Positions 42,511-56,336 of a stretch of 64,000 nt of DNA are shown here, piece by piece. The stretch is taken from contig AP024866.1 of NCBI GenBank assembly GCA_024346835.1, positions 2,947,659 to 3,011,658 on the forward strand, in the 5' to 3' direction. Origin of the DNA: Vibrio comitans (GTDB lineage Bacteria > Pseudomonadota > Gammaproteobacteria > Enterobacterales > Vibrionaceae). The position numbers were made by a program, and so were the translations under genes. Numbering within the stretch: the first letter of the stretch is position 1; the number at the start of each line of letters is the position of its first letter. The notes beneath the pieces are model-generated. The model did not search any database. It was given only the letters and a program-made list of their open reading frames with translations, and was not told the origin of the DNA.

Positions 42511-43254
42511 TTGAAATTTAATACTCTGACTGTGATGCTCTGTTGTTTGATGCTCACAGGTTGTTCAGATTATGAGTGGGGATGGTATGTACTCGACCCC
42601 TCCACCGAACAGGGAATGACGAATCTCAAGTTTCTGACCGATGGCTTTAGTGCCACTATCAGCATTTCTTTAATCAGCATGTTTTTTGCCATGTTAATTG
42701 GCTTTGTTGTAGCCATGCCAGCGCTCTCTAAAAGCCCTTACGTAAGGGGCATTAATCGAGTCTATGTGGAGTCAATTCGCTCCATTCCGGTATTAGTATT
42801 ATTGCTATGGGTTTACTACGGTCTTCCCACTCTGATGGATATTTCTCTTGATCACTATTGGGCTGGTGTTATTGCTCTTTCAATAGCGGAAAGTGCCTTT
42901 ATGGCAGAGGTATTTAGAGGCGGTATTCAAGCTATTCACCGTGGTCAACATGAAGCCGCTCATGCATTAGGTCTTAGTTATTGGAAGACCATGCGACTGG
43001 TTATCTTCCCTCAAGCATTACGTCAAATTCTGCCGCCATTAGGCAATCAGTTTGTTTACATATTGAAGATGTCATCATTGGTGAGTGTTATTGGTTTGAG
43101 TGACCTTACTAGGCGAGCCAATGAGTTGGTGGTTAATGAGTACTTACCTTTGGAGATCTATACTTTCCTAGTACTGGAGTATTTGATCTTGATTCTGGCA
43201 GTCTCACAAGGTGTCCGCTGGCTAGAAAAGCGCTACGCTATCCCTAGTCACTAA
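42511..43254 (+). CDS. Amino acid ABC permease with lipoprotein-like signal
   Basis: 247 residues. The C-terminal 200 residues are a HisM/GlnP-type permease with about five membrane segments and the EAA loop HEAAHALGLSYWKTMRLVIF. The N-terminus is odd: MKFNTLTVMLCCLMLTGCS looks like a lipoprotein signal with an LTGC lipobox and Ser at +2, followed by about 30 periplasmic-like residues before the first helix. TTG 42511 is preferred; GTG 42490 is possible. No ATP-binding subunit gene is adjacent. Confidence 0.85.
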   Translation: MKFNTLTVMLCCLMLTGCSDYEWGWYVLDPSTEQGMTNLKFLTDGFSATISISLISMFFAMLIGFVVAMPALSKSPYVRGINRVYVESIRSIPVLVLLLWVYYGLPTLMDISLDHYWAGVIALSIAESAFMAEVFRGGIQAIHRGQHEAAHALGLSYWKTMRLVIFPQALRQILPPLGNQFVYILKMSSLVSVIGLSDLTRRANELVVNEYLPLEIYTFLVLEYLILILAVSQGVRWLEKRYAIPSH

Positions 43255-43280
43255 GAATTATCAATCTCCCTAAAAACAAT

Positions 43281-43306
43281 AAACCCCGCTATGAGCGGGG
43301 TTTTCT
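43281..43306 (+). terminator. Terminator after the permease gene
   Basis: AAACCCCGCT/AGCGGGGTTT with ATG loop, followed by TTTTCTTT. Confidence 0.9.
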
Positions 43307-43332
43307 TTATTCAGCAAAAAGAAATAGGCGTA

Positions 43333-44697
43333 TTATTTCTTCTTAGTTGGGCGCTGCCAGTTTGCAATGCGACGCTCTTTAGCGCGAGAGATAATAAGTT
43401 CATTCTCACCCACATCTTTAGTGACTGTCGAGCCAGCACCCACGGTTGCACCATCAGCAATAGCCACTGGAGCAATCAATTGGCTGTCAGAACCAACAAA
43501 CACGTCATCACCAATAATGGTTTTGAATTTGTTTGCACCATCGTAATTACAAGTAATAGTACCCGCGCCAATGTTGGTGCGCTGGCCAATCTCTGCATCA
43601 CCAAGGTAAGTCAGATGGTTAGCCTTAGAGCCTTCACCAATACGTGCATTTTTCACTTCTACGAAGTTGCCTACGTGCGAGTCATTGCGCATCTCAGCAC
43701 CTGGACGAAGACGTGTGAATGGACCAACAGTACACTCTTCACCCACGGTTGCGCCTTCAATTACAGAGTAAGGACGAATTACCGTGTTGTCATCGATTTC
43801 ACAGTCTTTTAGTACACAACCTGCACCGATCACGACATTGTCGCCAATAGTCACGCTGCCTTCGATAATCACGTTGGCATCGATCTCTACATCCATACCA
43901 CATTGCAGCGTACCACGTAGGTCAAAACGGTTAGGATCACGAAGCATAACGCCTTGCTCTAACAGTTTGTCCGCTTGCATTTGTTGGAACGCGCGCTCAA
44001 GGCGTGCTAGTTGGCGGCGATCATTGACACCCTCAACCTCAATAGCACTCGCAGGATGAACCGCTTGAATCTGTTTGCCATCATTGTGCGCAGCAGCAAT
44101 GATGTCTGTTAGGTAGTATTCACCCTGAGCATTGTCGTTGCTTAGGTTCGACAACCAGCGCTTCAGGTCTTTGCCATCAGCCACAAGAACACCCGTGTTA
44201 ATCTCACAGATGGCTTTCTGCTCTTCTGTTGCATCTTTTTGTTCAACAATAGCAACCACAGAGCCATTCTCACGAACGATGCGGCCGTAACCCATAGGAT
44301 TATCTAGAACTACGGTTAACAGGCCTACACCGCCTTCTGGTTGCCCATCAAGAAGTGCTTCTACAGTTTCACTAGTGATAAGAGGAACATCGCCGTACAA
44401 CACCATTACTTTCTCATCATCAGAAAAATGTGGTGATGCTTGATCAACAGCGTGACCTGTACCCAATTGCTCTTTTTGCTCAACCCAGTTGACTGGTTCG
44501 TTAGCAAGCGCTGCCTTCATCTGGTCACTGCCATGGCCAAAAACCAAATGAATATTGTTTGCGCCTAAACCAACACATGTATCGATAACATGTTTAGCCA
44601 TTGGTTTGCCTGCCAGTGTATGCAGTACTTTTGGCTTCTTTGAGTACATGCGAGTACCTTTACCCGCTGCCAGAATGACGGCACTGAAATTGTTCAT
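43333..44697 (-). CDS. glmU: Bifunctional GlcN-1-P acetyltransferase / GlcNAc-1-P uridyltransferase
   Basis: Makes UDP-GlcNAc for peptidoglycan and LPS. 454 residues: an N-terminal nucleotidyltransferase domain with [18 protein letters not shown] (6-23) and a C-terminal left-handed beta helix of hexapeptide repeats (about 250-440), with the catalytic region [23 protein letters not shown] 44697 has AAGGA 7 bp upstream. It follows the atp operon, as in many gammaproteobacteria. Confidence 0.98.
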   Translation of the reverse strand: MNNFSAVILAAGKGTRMYSKKPKVLHTLAGKPMAKHVIDTCVGLGANNIHLVFGHGSDQMKAALANEPVNWVEQKEQLGTGHAVDQASPHFSDDEKVMVLYGDVPLITSETVEALLDGQPEGGVGLLTVVLDNPMGYGRIVRENGSVVAIVEQKDATEEQKAICEINTGVLVADGKDLKRWLSNLSNDNAQGEYYLTDIIAAAHNDGKQIQAVHPASAIEVEGVNDRRQLARLERAFQQMQADKLLEQGVMLRDPNRFDLRGTLQCGMDVEIDANVIIEGSVTIGDNVVIGAGCVLKDCEIDDNTVIRPYSVIEGATVGEECTVGPFTRLRPGAEMRNDSHVGNFVEVKNARIGEGSKANHLTYLGDAEIGQRTNIGAGTITCNYDGANKFKTIIGDDVFVGSDSQLIAPVAIADGATVGAGSTVTKDVGENELIISRAKERRIANWQRPTKKK

Positions 44698-44847
44698 CAC
44701 TTTTTCCTTGAAACTGATCGTGAATTTTTATTGGTTTGACCCATTATTATATAAATAAGTGACCTCAGGATGACACGCGCTTCTCGCGCAGCATCCAGAA
44801 GCCACTGAGCTATATATTAACCGATGAATAATGTTTAAGCACTTAAA

Positions 44848-44874
44848 CAAAAAGGTGACCCTAGGGTCACCTTT
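44848..44874 (-). terminator. Terminator of the atp operon
   Basis: AAAGGTGACC/GGTCACCTTT with CTAG loop; minus-strand T-run follows. It lies 25 bp after atpC and separates it from glmU. Confidence 0.93.
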
Positions 44875-44898
44875 ATCGTTACGCTATGGCTAATGTTA

Positions 44899-45321
44899 TT
44901 AGCGACGCTTTCTCGTAAGTTCTGCAACTCGTACTTGAGCAATCGCTTTAGCCAATTCACTGGCTGCCTGAGCAAAGTCCATGTCGCCGTGCTGATTATG
45001 AATACTCTCCTCAGCTTTGCGTTTGGCTTCTTCTGCTTTGGAAGCATCGATATCTTCACCACGGATTGCTGTATCAGCCAGTACAGTAGCTGTACCTGGC
45101 TGAACTTCAACGATACCACCAGAGACATAAATGAACTCTTCGTGGCCGTGTTGCTTAACGATGCGAACCATACCAGGAGTAATAGCGGTCAACAGCGGGG
45201 TGTGGCCATGGAAAATACCAAGCTCACCTTCGCTACCGGACACCTGGAACGTTTCTACGCGCCCAGAAAAGAGTTTTTTCTCTGCGCTTACCACGTCAAG
45301 GTGAAAGGTTATTGCTGCCAT
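44899..45321 (-). CDS. atpC: ATP synthase F1 epsilon subunit
   Basis: Central-stalk inhibitory subunit, 140 residues: an N-terminal beta sandwich ([22 protein letters not shown]) and a C-terminal two-helix region ([14 protein letters not shown] onward). Last gene of the operon, 18 bp after atpD. Confidence 0.98.
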   Translation of the reverse strand: MAAITFHLDVVSAEKKLFSGRVETFQVSGSEGELGIFHGHTPLLTAITPGMVRIVKQHGHEEFIYVSGGIVEVQPGTATVLADTAIRGEDIDASKAEEAKRKAEESIHNQHGDMDFAQAASELAKAIAQVRVAELTRKRR

Positions 45322-45339
45322 ATTGCCTCCTAATCAGAC

Positions 45340-46758
<1,419 letters not shown>

Positions 46759-46777
46759 CTAATTCGTTGTCCTAAAA

Positions 46778-47644
46778 CTAAACCGCAGCGGCACCAGAAC
46801 AAATTTCTGATAGCTCTTGGGTAATCGCAGCCTGACGAGCTTTGTTATAAACAAGCTCTAGATCTTCAATCAGGTTAGTTGCGTTATCCGTTGCTGCTTG
46901 CATCGCCATCATTCGAGCGGCCTGTTCACAAGCTAGGTTCTCAACCACGCCTTGGTACACGCTTGATTCGATATAACGAATCAGAAGTGCATCAAGCAGA
47001 GGTTTTGGCTCTGGCTCGTAAATGTAGTCCCACTGATGCTCGCGTTGCATCTCTTCGCTGTCTGATTTAGGTAAAGGCAGTAATTGATCGATCGTTGGTT
47101 CTTGAACCATAGTGTTTACAAACTTGTTGAACACTATGAAAAGGCGATCCAACTCACCTTCATCATATTTCTTCAGCATTACGCCTACAGAACCGATCAA
47201 GTCTTCAAGGCTTGGCTCATCGCCTAGACCAGAAACTTGAGCAGACACTTTAGCGCCACTGTTGTTAAAGAATGCTGTCGCCTTCGTGCCGATAACGGCA
47301 AGGTCAACTTCAGCACCACTTTCCTTCCAAGTTTGCATGTCTAAGATAGCTTTTTTGAACAAGTTAATGTTCAAGCCACCACACAAACCACGGTCGGTAG
47401 AAACTATGATGTAACCAACACGCTTGGCTTCGCGTTCCTCTAGGTACGGATGTTTGTACTCTAGGCTACCGCTAGCCAAATGACCGATCACCTTACGCAT
47501 TGTTTCTGCATATGGTCGGGACGCTCCCATCGCATCTTGCGAGCGACGCATTTTTGAAGCGGCCACCATTTGCATAGCTTTCGTAATCTTCTGTGTGCTT
47601 TTAACACTACCGATTTTATTACGTATTTCTTTTGCGCCGGCCAT
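46778..47644 (-). CDS. atpG: ATP synthase F1 gamma subunit
   Basis: Rotor shaft of F1, 288 residues. The N-terminal coil [20 protein letters not shown], the central [16 protein letters not shown] and the C-terminal helix [20 protein letters not shown] match the family. Confidence 0.98.
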   Translation of the reverse strand: MAGAKEIRNKIGSVKSTQKITKAMQMVAASKMRRSQDAMGASRPYAETMRKVIGHLASGSLEYKHPYLEEREAKRVGYIIVSTDRGLCGGLNINLFKKAILDMQTWKESGAEVDLAVIGTKATAFFNNSGAKVSAQVSGLGDEPSLEDLIGSVGVMLKKYDEGELDRLFIVFNKFVNTMVQEPTIDQLLPLPKSDSEEMQREHQWDYIYEPEPKPLLDALLIRYIESSVYQGVVENLACEQAARMMAMQAATDNATNLIEDLELVYNKARQAAITQELSEICSGAAAV

Positions 47645-47688
47645 CGTTACTCTCCGTTAGTAGGTGACTCTTTCAAGTCACCAACCAA

Positions 47689-49230
47689 TTACCAGGTTTG
47701 GGTTGCTTTAAAGTCAGTTACGATCTTCTGAAGCTGAGCTTCAATCTCGTCACTGTAAGCACCCGTTTGGTTGATCTCTTCCGCTAGATCAGCGTACTGA
47801 CCATGAGCGTATGACAGTAGAGCTGCTTCAAAATCTAGAACTTTGTGAAGATCTACATCATTTAGGAAGCCGCGCTCAGCAGCAAAGATAACTAGTGCTT
47901 GGTCGAAAACTGACATAGGAGCGTATTGCTTCTGTTTCATCAGTTCTGTCACTTTTGCACCGTGATCAAGTTGCTTCTTAGTCGCTTCATCAAGGTCTGA
48001 AGAGAACTGAGCAAATGCTGCTAGTTCGCGGTATGCAGCTAGTGCTGTACGGATACCACCAGACAGTTTCTTGATGATCTTAGTCTGCGCTGAACCACCT
48101 ACACGAGATACCGAGATACCTGGGTCAACAGCTGGGCGTACGCCTGCGTTGAATAGTTCAGTTTGAAGGAAGATCTGGCCATCAGTAATCGAGATTACGT
48201 TTGTAGGTACGAATGCTGATACGTCACCAGCTTGGGTTTCGATAATAGGAAGAGCAGTCAAAGAACCAGTCTTGCCTTTTACTTCACCCTTAGTGAAACG
48301 CTCTACATACTCTTCGTTTACGCGAGCAGCACGCTCTAGTAGACGAGAGTGAAGGTAGAATACGTCACCTGGGAATGCTTCACGACCCGGTGGACGTTTC
48401 AGTAGTAGAGAGATTTGACGGTACGCTACCGCTTGCTTAGACAGATCATCATAGATGATTAGAGCGTCTTCGCCGCGATCGCGGAAGTATTCACCCATTG
48501 CACAACCAGCGTAAGGCGCTAGGTATTGCAGTGCAGCAGACTCAGACGCAGAAGCAACAACTACAACAGTGTTTGCTAGTGCACCAGATTCTTCCAGCTT
48601 ACGAACCACGTTTGCGATGGTTGAAGCTTTCTGACCGATTGCTACATAAATTGAGAAAATACCAGAATCTTTCTGGTTGATGATGGCATCGATTGCCATC
48701 GCTGTTTTACCAGTCTGACGGTCACCGATGATAAGTTCACGCTGACCACGACCGATAGGGATCATTGAGTCAACTGACTTATAACCAGTTTGTACAGGTT
48801 GGTCTACCGACTTACGGTCGATAACGCCCGGAGCGATTACTTCTACAGGAGAAGTTAGTTTCGCTTCGATCGGACCTTTACCATCAATAGGCTCACCAAG
48901 TGTGTTTACAACACGACCTAGTAGTTCTGGGCCTACTGGTACTTCAAGGATACGACCAGTACCTGTTACTTTCATGCCTTCCTGTAGGTCAGCATATGGG
49001 CCCATTACTACCGCACCAACCGAGTCACGCTCGAGGTTAAGTGCTAGCGCGTAACGGCCACCCGGTAATTCAATCATTTCGCCTTGCATAACTTCTGCAA
49101 GGCCGTGGATACGAATGATGCCATCGCTTACCGAAACGATAGTACCTTCGTTGCGAGCTTCATTAACAACTTCGAAAGATTCGATACGTTGTTTAATTAG
49201 ATCGCTAATTTCCGTGGAATTAAGTTGCAT
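47689..49230 (-). CDS. atpA: ATP synthase F1 alpha subunit
   Basis: Non-catalytic nucleotide-binding subunit, 513 residues. Walker [15 protein letters not shown] and the signature [17 protein letters not shown] are present. The ATG at 49230 ([14 protein letters not shown]) matches the family N-terminus and has GGGGA 7 bp upstream; an upstream in-frame ATG at 49260 would overlap atpH. Confidence 0.98.
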   Translation of the reverse strand: MQLNSTEISDLIKQRIESFEVVNEARNEGTIVSVSDGIIRIHGLAEVMQGEMIELPGGRYALALNLERDSVGAVVMGPYADLQEGMKVTGTGRILEVPVGPELLGRVVNTLGEPIDGKGPIEAKLTSPVEVIAPGVIDRKSVDQPVQTGYKSVDSMIPIGRGQRELIIGDRQTGKTAMAIDAIINQKDSGIFSIYVAIGQKASTIANVVRKLEESGALANTVVVVASASESAALQYLAPYAGCAMGEYFRDRGEDALIIYDDLSKQAVAYRQISLLLKRPPGREAFPGDVFYLHSRLLERAARVNEEYVERFTKGEVKGKTGSLTALPIIETQAGDVSAFVPTNVISITDGQIFLQTELFNAGVRPAVDPGISVSRVGGSAQTKIIKKLSGGIRTALAAYRELAAFAQFSSDLDEATKKQLDHGAKVTELMKQKQYAPMSVFDQALVIFAAERGFLNDVDLHKVLDFEAALLSYAHGQYADLAEEINQTGAYSDEIEAQLQKIVTDFKATQTW

Positions 49231-49243
49231 GCTCCAATCCCCA

Positions 49244-49777
49244 TTAAGACTGCAATGCATCGCTCAGGCGGTTCAAACGACCTCGCGCTGAGTTATCAAT
49301 GACTAGGTCTCCGGCTCGAATAATAACCCCACCAAGTAGGGTCTCATCTATACTGCAATTCAGCTTCACTTTGCGGTCAAAGCGTTGCTCTAACTTGCTT
49401 ATCATGTCGTCTTGCTGTTGCTTCGACAGGTCTGAAGCAGAAATAACTTCTACTTCAATAAACTTATCGTGCTCTCTTCGAAGAGCCAAGAACTCAGCAA
49501 GAACATCAGGTAGAGCCTTTAATCGACCATTACCTGCCATCACCTTAATCAGGTTTTGGCCATGTTCATCAAGTTGTTCGCCACAAATCGCAATGAAAAG
49601 TTCAGATAGTTTGTTGGCTGTTAATGAGCCATCCAGTAAATCTGAAATTTCATGGTGTTTTGTCACTTCAGCGGCAAAAGCCAACATTTGACCCCATTGG
49701 TCTAACGTGTCTTTTTCCACCGCAAATTCGAATGCTGCTTTAGCATAGGGGCGTGCGATTGTTACCAAATCCGACAT
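49244..49777 (-). CDS. atpH: ATP synthase F1 delta subunit
   Basis: Joins F1 to the peripheral stalk, 177 residues. [16 protein letters not shown] at the N-terminus and the C-terminal [20 protein letters not shown] are diagnostic. Confidence 0.98.
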   Translation of the reverse strand: MSDLVTIARPYAKAAFEFAVEKDTLDQWGQMLAFAAEVTKHHEISDLLDGSLTANKLSELFIAICGEQLDEHGQNLIKVMAGNGRLKALPDVLAEFLALRREHDKFIEVEVISASDLSKQQQDDMISKLEQRFDRKVKLNCSIDETLLGGVIIRAGDLVIDNSARGRLNRLSDALQS

Positions 49778-49791
49778 AAGCGCCCCTTCTG

Positions 49792-50262
49792 TTAAAGTTT
49801 TGCAGTAATGTTTTCAAGAATATCTTTTTGCGCTTCTTTATCGATTGAGCGCTCCAAGATTTTCTCGGCACCAGCAATAGCCAGAGTAGCAACTTGTTTG
49901 CGCAGTTCATCGCGAGCGCGGCTACGGTCAGCTTCTACTTCTGCTTCAGCTTGAGCGAGGATTTTTTGGCGTTCTGCCTGTGCATCTTCGCGTGCTTCAT
50001 CAAGAATTTGAGCTTTACGTTTGTTCGCTGAATCGATGATCTCAGTTGCTGTGCGCTTCGCTTCCTTCAATTGTTCAGAAGCGTTGGCTTGTGCTAGGTT
50101 CAAATTTTTCTCTGCGCGTTCAGCAGCAGAGAGACCGTCAGCAATTTTTTTCTGACGTTCTTCAATCGCTTCAATGATTGGTGGCCATACATACTTCATG
50201 CAGAACCATACAAACATTGCAAACGAGATTGCTTGACCTAGCAGAGTTGCGTTCATTTCCAC
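49792..50262 (-). CDS. atpF: ATP synthase Fo b subunit
   Basis: Peripheral stalk, 156 residues: one N-terminal membrane helix (about 5-27) and a long charged helix rich in Ala, Glu, Lys and Arg. Confidence 0.98.
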   Translation of the reverse strand: MEMNATLLGQAISFAMFVWFCMKYVWPPIIEAIEERQKKIADGLSAAERAEKNLNLAQANASEQLKEAKRTATEIIDSANKRKAQILDEAREDAQAERQKILAQAEAEVEADRSRARDELRKQVATLAIAGAEKILERSIDKEAQKDILENITAKL

Positions 50263-50315
50263 AACAGCTACCCCTTTTAATTAATCAACAAAGTTTCAGA
50301 TGAATGATCTACTGA

Positions 50316-50573
<258 letters not shown>

Positions 50574-50616
50574 TTAAAATTCTCCAATATTAATTTTAGA
50601 GTTTACGTTTATAAAA

Positions 50617-51821
<1,205 letters not shown>

Positions 51822-51899
51822 GTATTCTTTCCTCGAAAAACAATTCCCGCTTTTGTCAAAATCAAGCGAAAATTTCGAATTTTGTATCCAACGTCACGC

Positions 51900-51929
51900 A
51901 TTATGCGCAAATATTCAGGAAAAAGACAA
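51900..51929 (-). promoter_or_regulatory. Probable atp operon promoter
   Basis: Minus-strand TTGTCT (51924-51929), 18-bp spacer, CATAAT (51900-51905), about 80 bp before atpI. Confidence 0.65.
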
Positions 51930-51970
51930 GTAAATGTGAACCTAATTGCACGAATATTGAACAGGATCAA

Positions 51971-52873
51971 TTATCCCACGATGCGCTCTAGCTTGGCGAT
52001 TAACTGCTCTAATTTGTGAGGTGCATCAACACTAATCGTCAATTTAGCCTTACCATTTTTGCCACGGATCAAAGAAACGTCGTTTCCTAATTTTTGTGAC
52101 AATTTTTCTGACCATAAAATGGCGTCTTGATCGATGCTTTTTTCGTCAATTTTTTCGGGTGGCTGAAGAGATTTTTTTACTAATTGCTCAGTTTGTCGAA
52201 CAGTTAGTTGTCTTTTTACTGCATGCTGTGCCAGCTCAACTTGTTGCTCACCATCAACGGCTAACAGAGCTCTAGCATGCCCCATATCGAGTTGACCATT
52301 TGAAACCAGACTCTTTACTTCACTTTCTAGCTGATTAAGACGCAATAGGTTACTTACAGCAGCTCTGGATTTGCCGATAACTTCGGCAATTTGTTGGTGG
52401 GAAAGTTCAAATTTTGTGCGCAGGCTTTCCAAAGCATGAGCTTCTTCAACCGCATTGAGGTTTTCTCGCTGGATGTTCTCAATAAGGGCCATAGCAATGG
52501 CAGCTTTATCCTGCACTCGCTTAACCACACAAGGAACTTGGGTCAGTCCAGCAAGCTTGGCAGCACGCCAACGGCGCTCACCAGCGATAATTTCATATTT
52601 GTCAGTGTCTACTTGGCGAACCACAATAGGCTGAATAATGCCTTGAGAGCGGATAGAAGCACTCAGCTCACTCAGTGCTTCCTCATCCATTTCTGTTCTC
52701 GGTTGATAGACACCCGGTTGCAAGCGTTCAACAGCAATATCTTGCATGTCACCGCTATCAGAATGAGAAACGGATTGCTGCGCTGCCGATGGCGTGTTTT
52801 TTTCCCTTGCTATTGCACTGGTAGATAGCAGTGCATCTAATCCTTTACCTAAGCCACGCTTGGACATTGACAT
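51971..52873 (-). CDS. parB: Chromosome partitioning protein ParB
   Basis: CTPase clamp that loads at parS and spreads, 300 residues. GERRWRAAKLAGL (CTP-binding region), ALIENIQRENLNAVEEA and the helix-turn-helix SHQQIAEVIGKSRAAVSNLLRL are present, with a C-terminal dimerisation domain. Two ATGs (52873, 52867) are possible. No perfect TGTTTCACGTGAAACA parS was seen in the window. Confidence 0.97.
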   Translation of the reverse strand: MSMSKRGLGKGLDALLSTSAIAREKNTPSAAQQSVSHSDSGDMQDIAVERLQPGVYQPRTEMDEEALSELSASIRSQGIIQPIVVRQVDTDKYEIIAGERRWRAAKLAGLTQVPCVVKRVQDKAAIAMALIENIQRENLNAVEEAHALESLRTKFELSHQQIAEVIGKSRAAVSNLLRLNQLESEVKSLVSNGQLDMGHARALLAVDGEQQVELAQHAVKRQLTVRQTEQLVKKSLQPPEKIDEKSIDQDAILWSEKLSQKLGNDVSLIRGKNGKAKLTISVDAPHKLEQLIAKLERIVG

Positions 52874-52891
52874 TTTTCCTTAGAAATATTT

Positions 52892-53665
52892 TTATACAGC
52901 AACTTCTTCACGGCGAAGCATCTCACCCGCTAACGCCAAATAGGCTTTAGCACCTGCAGATTGCTTATCGTAATACATTGCTGGCTTACCATGACTTGGG
53001 GCTTCCGCTAGACGTACGTTTCTTGGAATAACGGTACGGTACACTTTGGTGCCAAAGTGCTGCTTTAGCTGATCCGAAACTTCATTAGATAAACGGTTTC
53101 GAGGATCAAACATGGTGCGTAGTAGCCCTTCGATCTTCAAATTCTCGTTAACGACTGCAGCCAACTTACTGATGGTATCCATAAGTGCAGTCAGTCCTTC
53201 CAAAGCAAAGTATTCACACTGCATTGGAACCAGAACTGAATCTGATGCGGCCATAGCGTTAATTGTCAGAAGATTGAGAGAAGGAGGGCAATCGATGAAG
53301 ATAAAGTCATACTGATCGCGCACGCCCGCCAAGGCATTTTTTAGCCTTACTTCACGAGCGAATACTTCCATCAACTTAATTTCAGCGGCGGTTACATCAC
53401 CGTTCGCCGCAATGAGGTCATAGCCACCCGTTGTGGAACGAGTTACAACCTCAGCAAAAGGGGTTTCTTCAACCAATAGATCATAAGCAGTTGTTTCAAC
53501 TTGATATTTGTCGACACCACTCGCCATAGTAGCATTGCCCTGGGGATCAAGATCGATAACCAAAACACTGCGCTTGGTCGCGGCCATAGAAGCAGCTAGA
53601 TTCACGCAGGTCGTTGTTTTACCTACGCCACCTTTCTGATTGGCAATTGATATAATTCTTCCCAC
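52892..53665 (-). CDS. parA: Chromosome partitioning ATPase ParA (Soj-like)
   Basis: Deviant Walker ATPase that drives origin segregation, 257 residues without an N-terminal DNA-binding extension. IANQKGGVGKTTTCVNLA (Walker A with signature Lys), DLDPQGNATMASGV and FIDCPPSLNLLT are present. It is 18 bp before parB and near oriC, as expected for a chromosomal system. Confidence 0.98.
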   Translation of the reverse strand: MGRIISIANQKGGVGKTTTCVNLAASMAATKRSVLVIDLDPQGNATMASGVDKYQVETTAYDLLVEETPFAEVVTRSTTGGYDLIAANGDVTAAEIKLMEVFAREVRLKNALAGVRDQYDFIFIDCPPSLNLLTINAMAASDSVLVPMQCEYFALEGLTALMDTISKLAAVVNENLKIEGLLRTMFDPRNRLSNEVSDQLKQHFGTKVYRTVIPRNVRLAEAPSHGKPAMYYDKQSAGAKAYLALAGEMLRREEVAV

Positions 53666-53679
53666 GTTGGTTCTCTTCC

Positions 53680-54309
53680 CTAAACTCGGTCTGTTAAGAT
53701 TACAAGATGTCGCTCACCTTCAAGCTCAGGCACTATCAAAGGTTTGACTTGGATCACGCTACACCATTCAGGAAGTTGCTCTATCTCTTCTTGTGAAGCT
53801 TGTCCTTTGAGAGCAAAAAACTTGCCCGTACCTTCTTTTGGCAAGTGACGACACCAATTTACCATATCGGTCATCGAAGCAAATGCACGGCTTAACACCG
53901 CATCAAACTTAACCTCAGGCTGGAACTCCTCTACACGGCTCAAAACCGGAGTCACGTTCTCAATCTTTAGCTCATGTACAACTTGTTTAATAAAACGTAT
54001 ACGCTTGCCTAGGCTATCAAGCAAGAAGAATTCACTATCAGGGTTCATAATTGATAATGGGATACCAGGCAATCCTGGTCCTGTACCCACGTCAATAAAT
54101 CGCTTTCCATCAAGGTGTGGCGATACCACTATGCTGTCCATGATGTGCTTCACTAGCATGTCACTAGGATTGCGAACCGAGGTTAGATTGTAGGCCTTGT
54201 TCCACTTGTTAAGCAGTTCGACGTAACCAACCAATTGATCCAGTTGCTTATCAGAAACCGTCAGATCGGTTTTAGCGATCAGTTGTTGAAGTTCTTGATG
54301 TAAGCTCAT
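53680..54309 (-). CDS. rsmG: 16S rRNA m7G527 methyltransferase
   Basis: SAM-dependent enzyme, 209 residues. [17 protein letters not shown] is the SAM-binding loop; [11 protein letters not shown] and the N-terminal [18 protein letters not shown] are typical. Loss of rsmG gives low-level streptomycin resistance in E. coli. It directly follows mnmG. Confidence 0.98.
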   Translation of the reverse strand: MSLHQELQQLIAKTDLTVSDKQLDQLVGYVELLNKWNKAYNLTSVRNPSDMLVKHIMDSIVVSPHLDGKRFIDVGTGPGLPGIPLSIMNPDSEFFLLDSLGKRIRFIKQVVHELKIENVTPVLSRVEEFQPEVKFDAVLSRAFASMTDMVNWCRHLPKEGTGKFFALKGQASQEEIEQLPEWCSVIQVKPLIVPELEGERHLVILTDRV

Positions 54310-56208
54310 TTATGCGACTTCCTCACCTTTCTTAAGCAGGCCTTGTTTCTTTAGGTAAACCAACAAGATAGAAATAGCTGCTGGTGTTATTCCTGAAATT
54401 CGAGAGGCAATGCCTATCGTTTCTGGTTTGGTATCTGTCAGTTTTGCAACCACTTCATTGGACAAGCCGGAGACTAAAGAGAAATCAATATCTTTTGGCA
54501 GTTGAGTGTTCTCATGACGCATAGACTTGGCGATTTCGTCTTGCTGGCGCTGAATGTAGCCTTCGTACTTCACTTGGATCTCAACTTGCTCAGAAGCCTG
54601 TTGATCTTCAAGGGCAGGGCCAAAGCCCTCTAACTCTGTAAGCTGTTGATAAGTAAGCTCAGGTCTACGCAAAAGATCCTCGCCACTCGCTTCTCGAGTC
54701 AGCGGAGTTTTTAGTACTGCATTTAGCTTATCCACGCCTTCAGATTTAGGGTTGATCCATGTACCTGCAAGACGTTGACGCTCAAGCTGCATGTTTTCCA
54801 TTTTCTGATTAAATCGAGCCCAACGTTCCTCAGAAACTAATCCAAGCTCGTGTGCTTTTTCAGTCAGTCGAATATCCGCATTGTCTTCACGAAGCAACAA
54901 GCGGTATTCCGCTCTAGAGGTAAACATACGGTACGGTTCTTTGGTACCCATAGTTGATAAGTCGTCGATAAGTACGCCCATGTAGGCCTGATCACGACGA
55001 GGCGACCAGCCTTCTTTTTCTTGAGAGTAAAGACTCGCGTTAAGACCGGCCATCAAACCTTGTGCCGCTGCTTCTTCGTAACCCGTTGTACCGTTAATTT
55101 GGCCAGCTAAGAACAAGCCTTGGATAAACTTGGTTTCATAGGTGTGTTTCAGATCTCTAGGATCAAAGAAATCGTATTCAATCGCGTAACCAGGGCGGAC
55201 AATATGAGCATTTTCAAAGCCCTTCATTGAGCGAACAATCTGAACTTGCACATCAAATGGCAAACTTGTTGAGATGCCGTTTGGATAGAGTTCGTGAGTG
55301 GTTAAACCCTCTGGTTCGATGAATATTTGGTGACTATTTTTGTCAGCAAATCTCATCACTTTATCTTCAATAGATGGACAGTATCTTGGTCCGATACCTT
55401 CAATCACACCGGCATACATTGGGCTGCGATCGAGGTTATTGCGAATCACTTCATGAGTTGCTTCATTGGTATGCGTGATGTAGCACGGTACTTGAGTAGG
55501 TTGCTGGCTACGATTACCCATGAACGAAAATACAGGAGTTGGGTTGTCACCGTGCTGCACTTCTAGCTGGCTAAAGTCAACGCTACGAGCATCGATCCTT
55601 GGTGGCGTTCCTGTTTTTAGTCGATCAACTCTGAATGGAAGATCACGTAAACGTTGAGCAAGAGCGATCGAAGAAGGATCGCCTGTACGGCCTCCAGAGG
55701 CACTTTCCATTCCAATATGGATCTTGCCACCTAAAAACGTACCAACGGTTAGCACGACTGCTTTGGCTTCGAATTTGAGGCCCATTTGAGTGATAACACC
55801 CTTAACTTGATCGTTCTCAACGATCAAGTCATCCACTGATTGTTGAAACAGCGTTAGATTCGGTGTGTTTTCTAGTTCTGATCGTACAAACGCTTTGTAC
55901 AGGGCGCGATCGGCTTGAGCACGGGTAGCGCGCACTGCAGGGCCCTTTGATGCGTTAAGTGTTCTAAATTGAATACCTGCGTGATCAATGGCTCTTGCCA
56001 TCAATCCACCCATAGCATCAACCTCTTTCACGAGATGGCCTTTACCAATACCGCCAATGGCTGGGTTGCAAGACATCTGTCCCAAAGTATCAATATTATG
56101 GGTCAACAGAAGTGTCTTTTGGCCCGTTCTTGCTGCAGACAATGCAGCTTCAGTACCAGCATGACCACCACCAACGATGATGACATCAAATTTTTCGTGA
56201 TAAAGCAT
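54310..56208 (-). CDS. mnmG: tRNA U34 carboxymethylaminomethyl modification enzyme, FAD subunit
   Basis: Works with MnmE, also in this window, to modify U34 of several tRNAs. 632 residues: FAD-binding [18 protein letters not shown] (10-27), [18 protein letters not shown], active-site Cys in [14 protein letters not shown] and the C-terminal [22 protein letters not shown] lies 7 bp before the ATG. It flanks oriC, as in E. coli (gidA). Confidence 0.98.
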   Translation of the reverse strand: MLYHEKFDVIIVGGGHAGTEAALSAARTGQKTLLLTHNIDTLGQMSCNPAIGGIGKGHLVKEVDAMGGLMARAIDHAGIQFRTLNASKGPAVRATRAQADRALYKAFVRSELENTPNLTLFQQSVDDLIVENDQVKGVITQMGLKFEAKAVVLTVGTFLGGKIHIGMESASGGRTGDPSSIALAQRLRDLPFRVDRLKTGTPPRIDARSVDFSQLEVQHGDNPTPVFSFMGNRSQQPTQVPCYITHTNEATHEVIRNNLDRSPMYAGVIEGIGPRYCPSIEDKVMRFADKNSHQIFIEPEGLTTHELYPNGISTSLPFDVQVQIVRSMKGFENAHIVRPGYAIEYDFFDPRDLKHTYETKFIQGLFLAGQINGTTGYEEAAAQGLMAGLNASLYSQEKEGWSPRRDQAYMGVLIDDLSTMGTKEPYRMFTSRAEYRLLLREDNADIRLTEKAHELGLVSEERWARFNQKMENMQLERQRLAGTWINPKSEGVDKLNAVLKTPLTREASGEDLLRRPELTYQQLTELEGFGPALEDQQASEQVEIQVKYEGYIQRQQDEIAKSMRHENTQLPKDIDFSLVSGLSNEVVAKLTDTKPETIGIASRISGITPAAISILLVYLKKQGLLKKGEEVA

Positions 56209-56260
56209 GAGTTGGCCTCGGATATCGCTATCGTGAAATGAGTGAACAAAAAGGAGGCGT

Positions 56261-56289
56261 ATTCTACCTTCTTTCTGATCATTAGAAAA
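56261..56289 (-). promoter_or_regulatory. Possible mnmG promoter
   Basis: Minus-strand TTTTCT, 17-bp spacer, TAGAAT. The -35 is poor. In E. coli gidA transcription away from oriC affects initiation. Confidence 0.45.
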
Positions 56290-56336
56290 TTGCTTTTAAT
56301 GTTTTACACAATTTCCGCTCTGCTAAATATATATAA

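Noticed and set aside
43291-43812. A 173-codon frame opposite glmU
   Set aside because: It starts inside a terminator and lies antisense to the conserved GlmU acetyltransferase domain.
51971-56208. parS site near parAB
   Set aside because: I looked for TGTTTCACGTGAAACA or a close variant by eye and saw none; it may lie outside the window.
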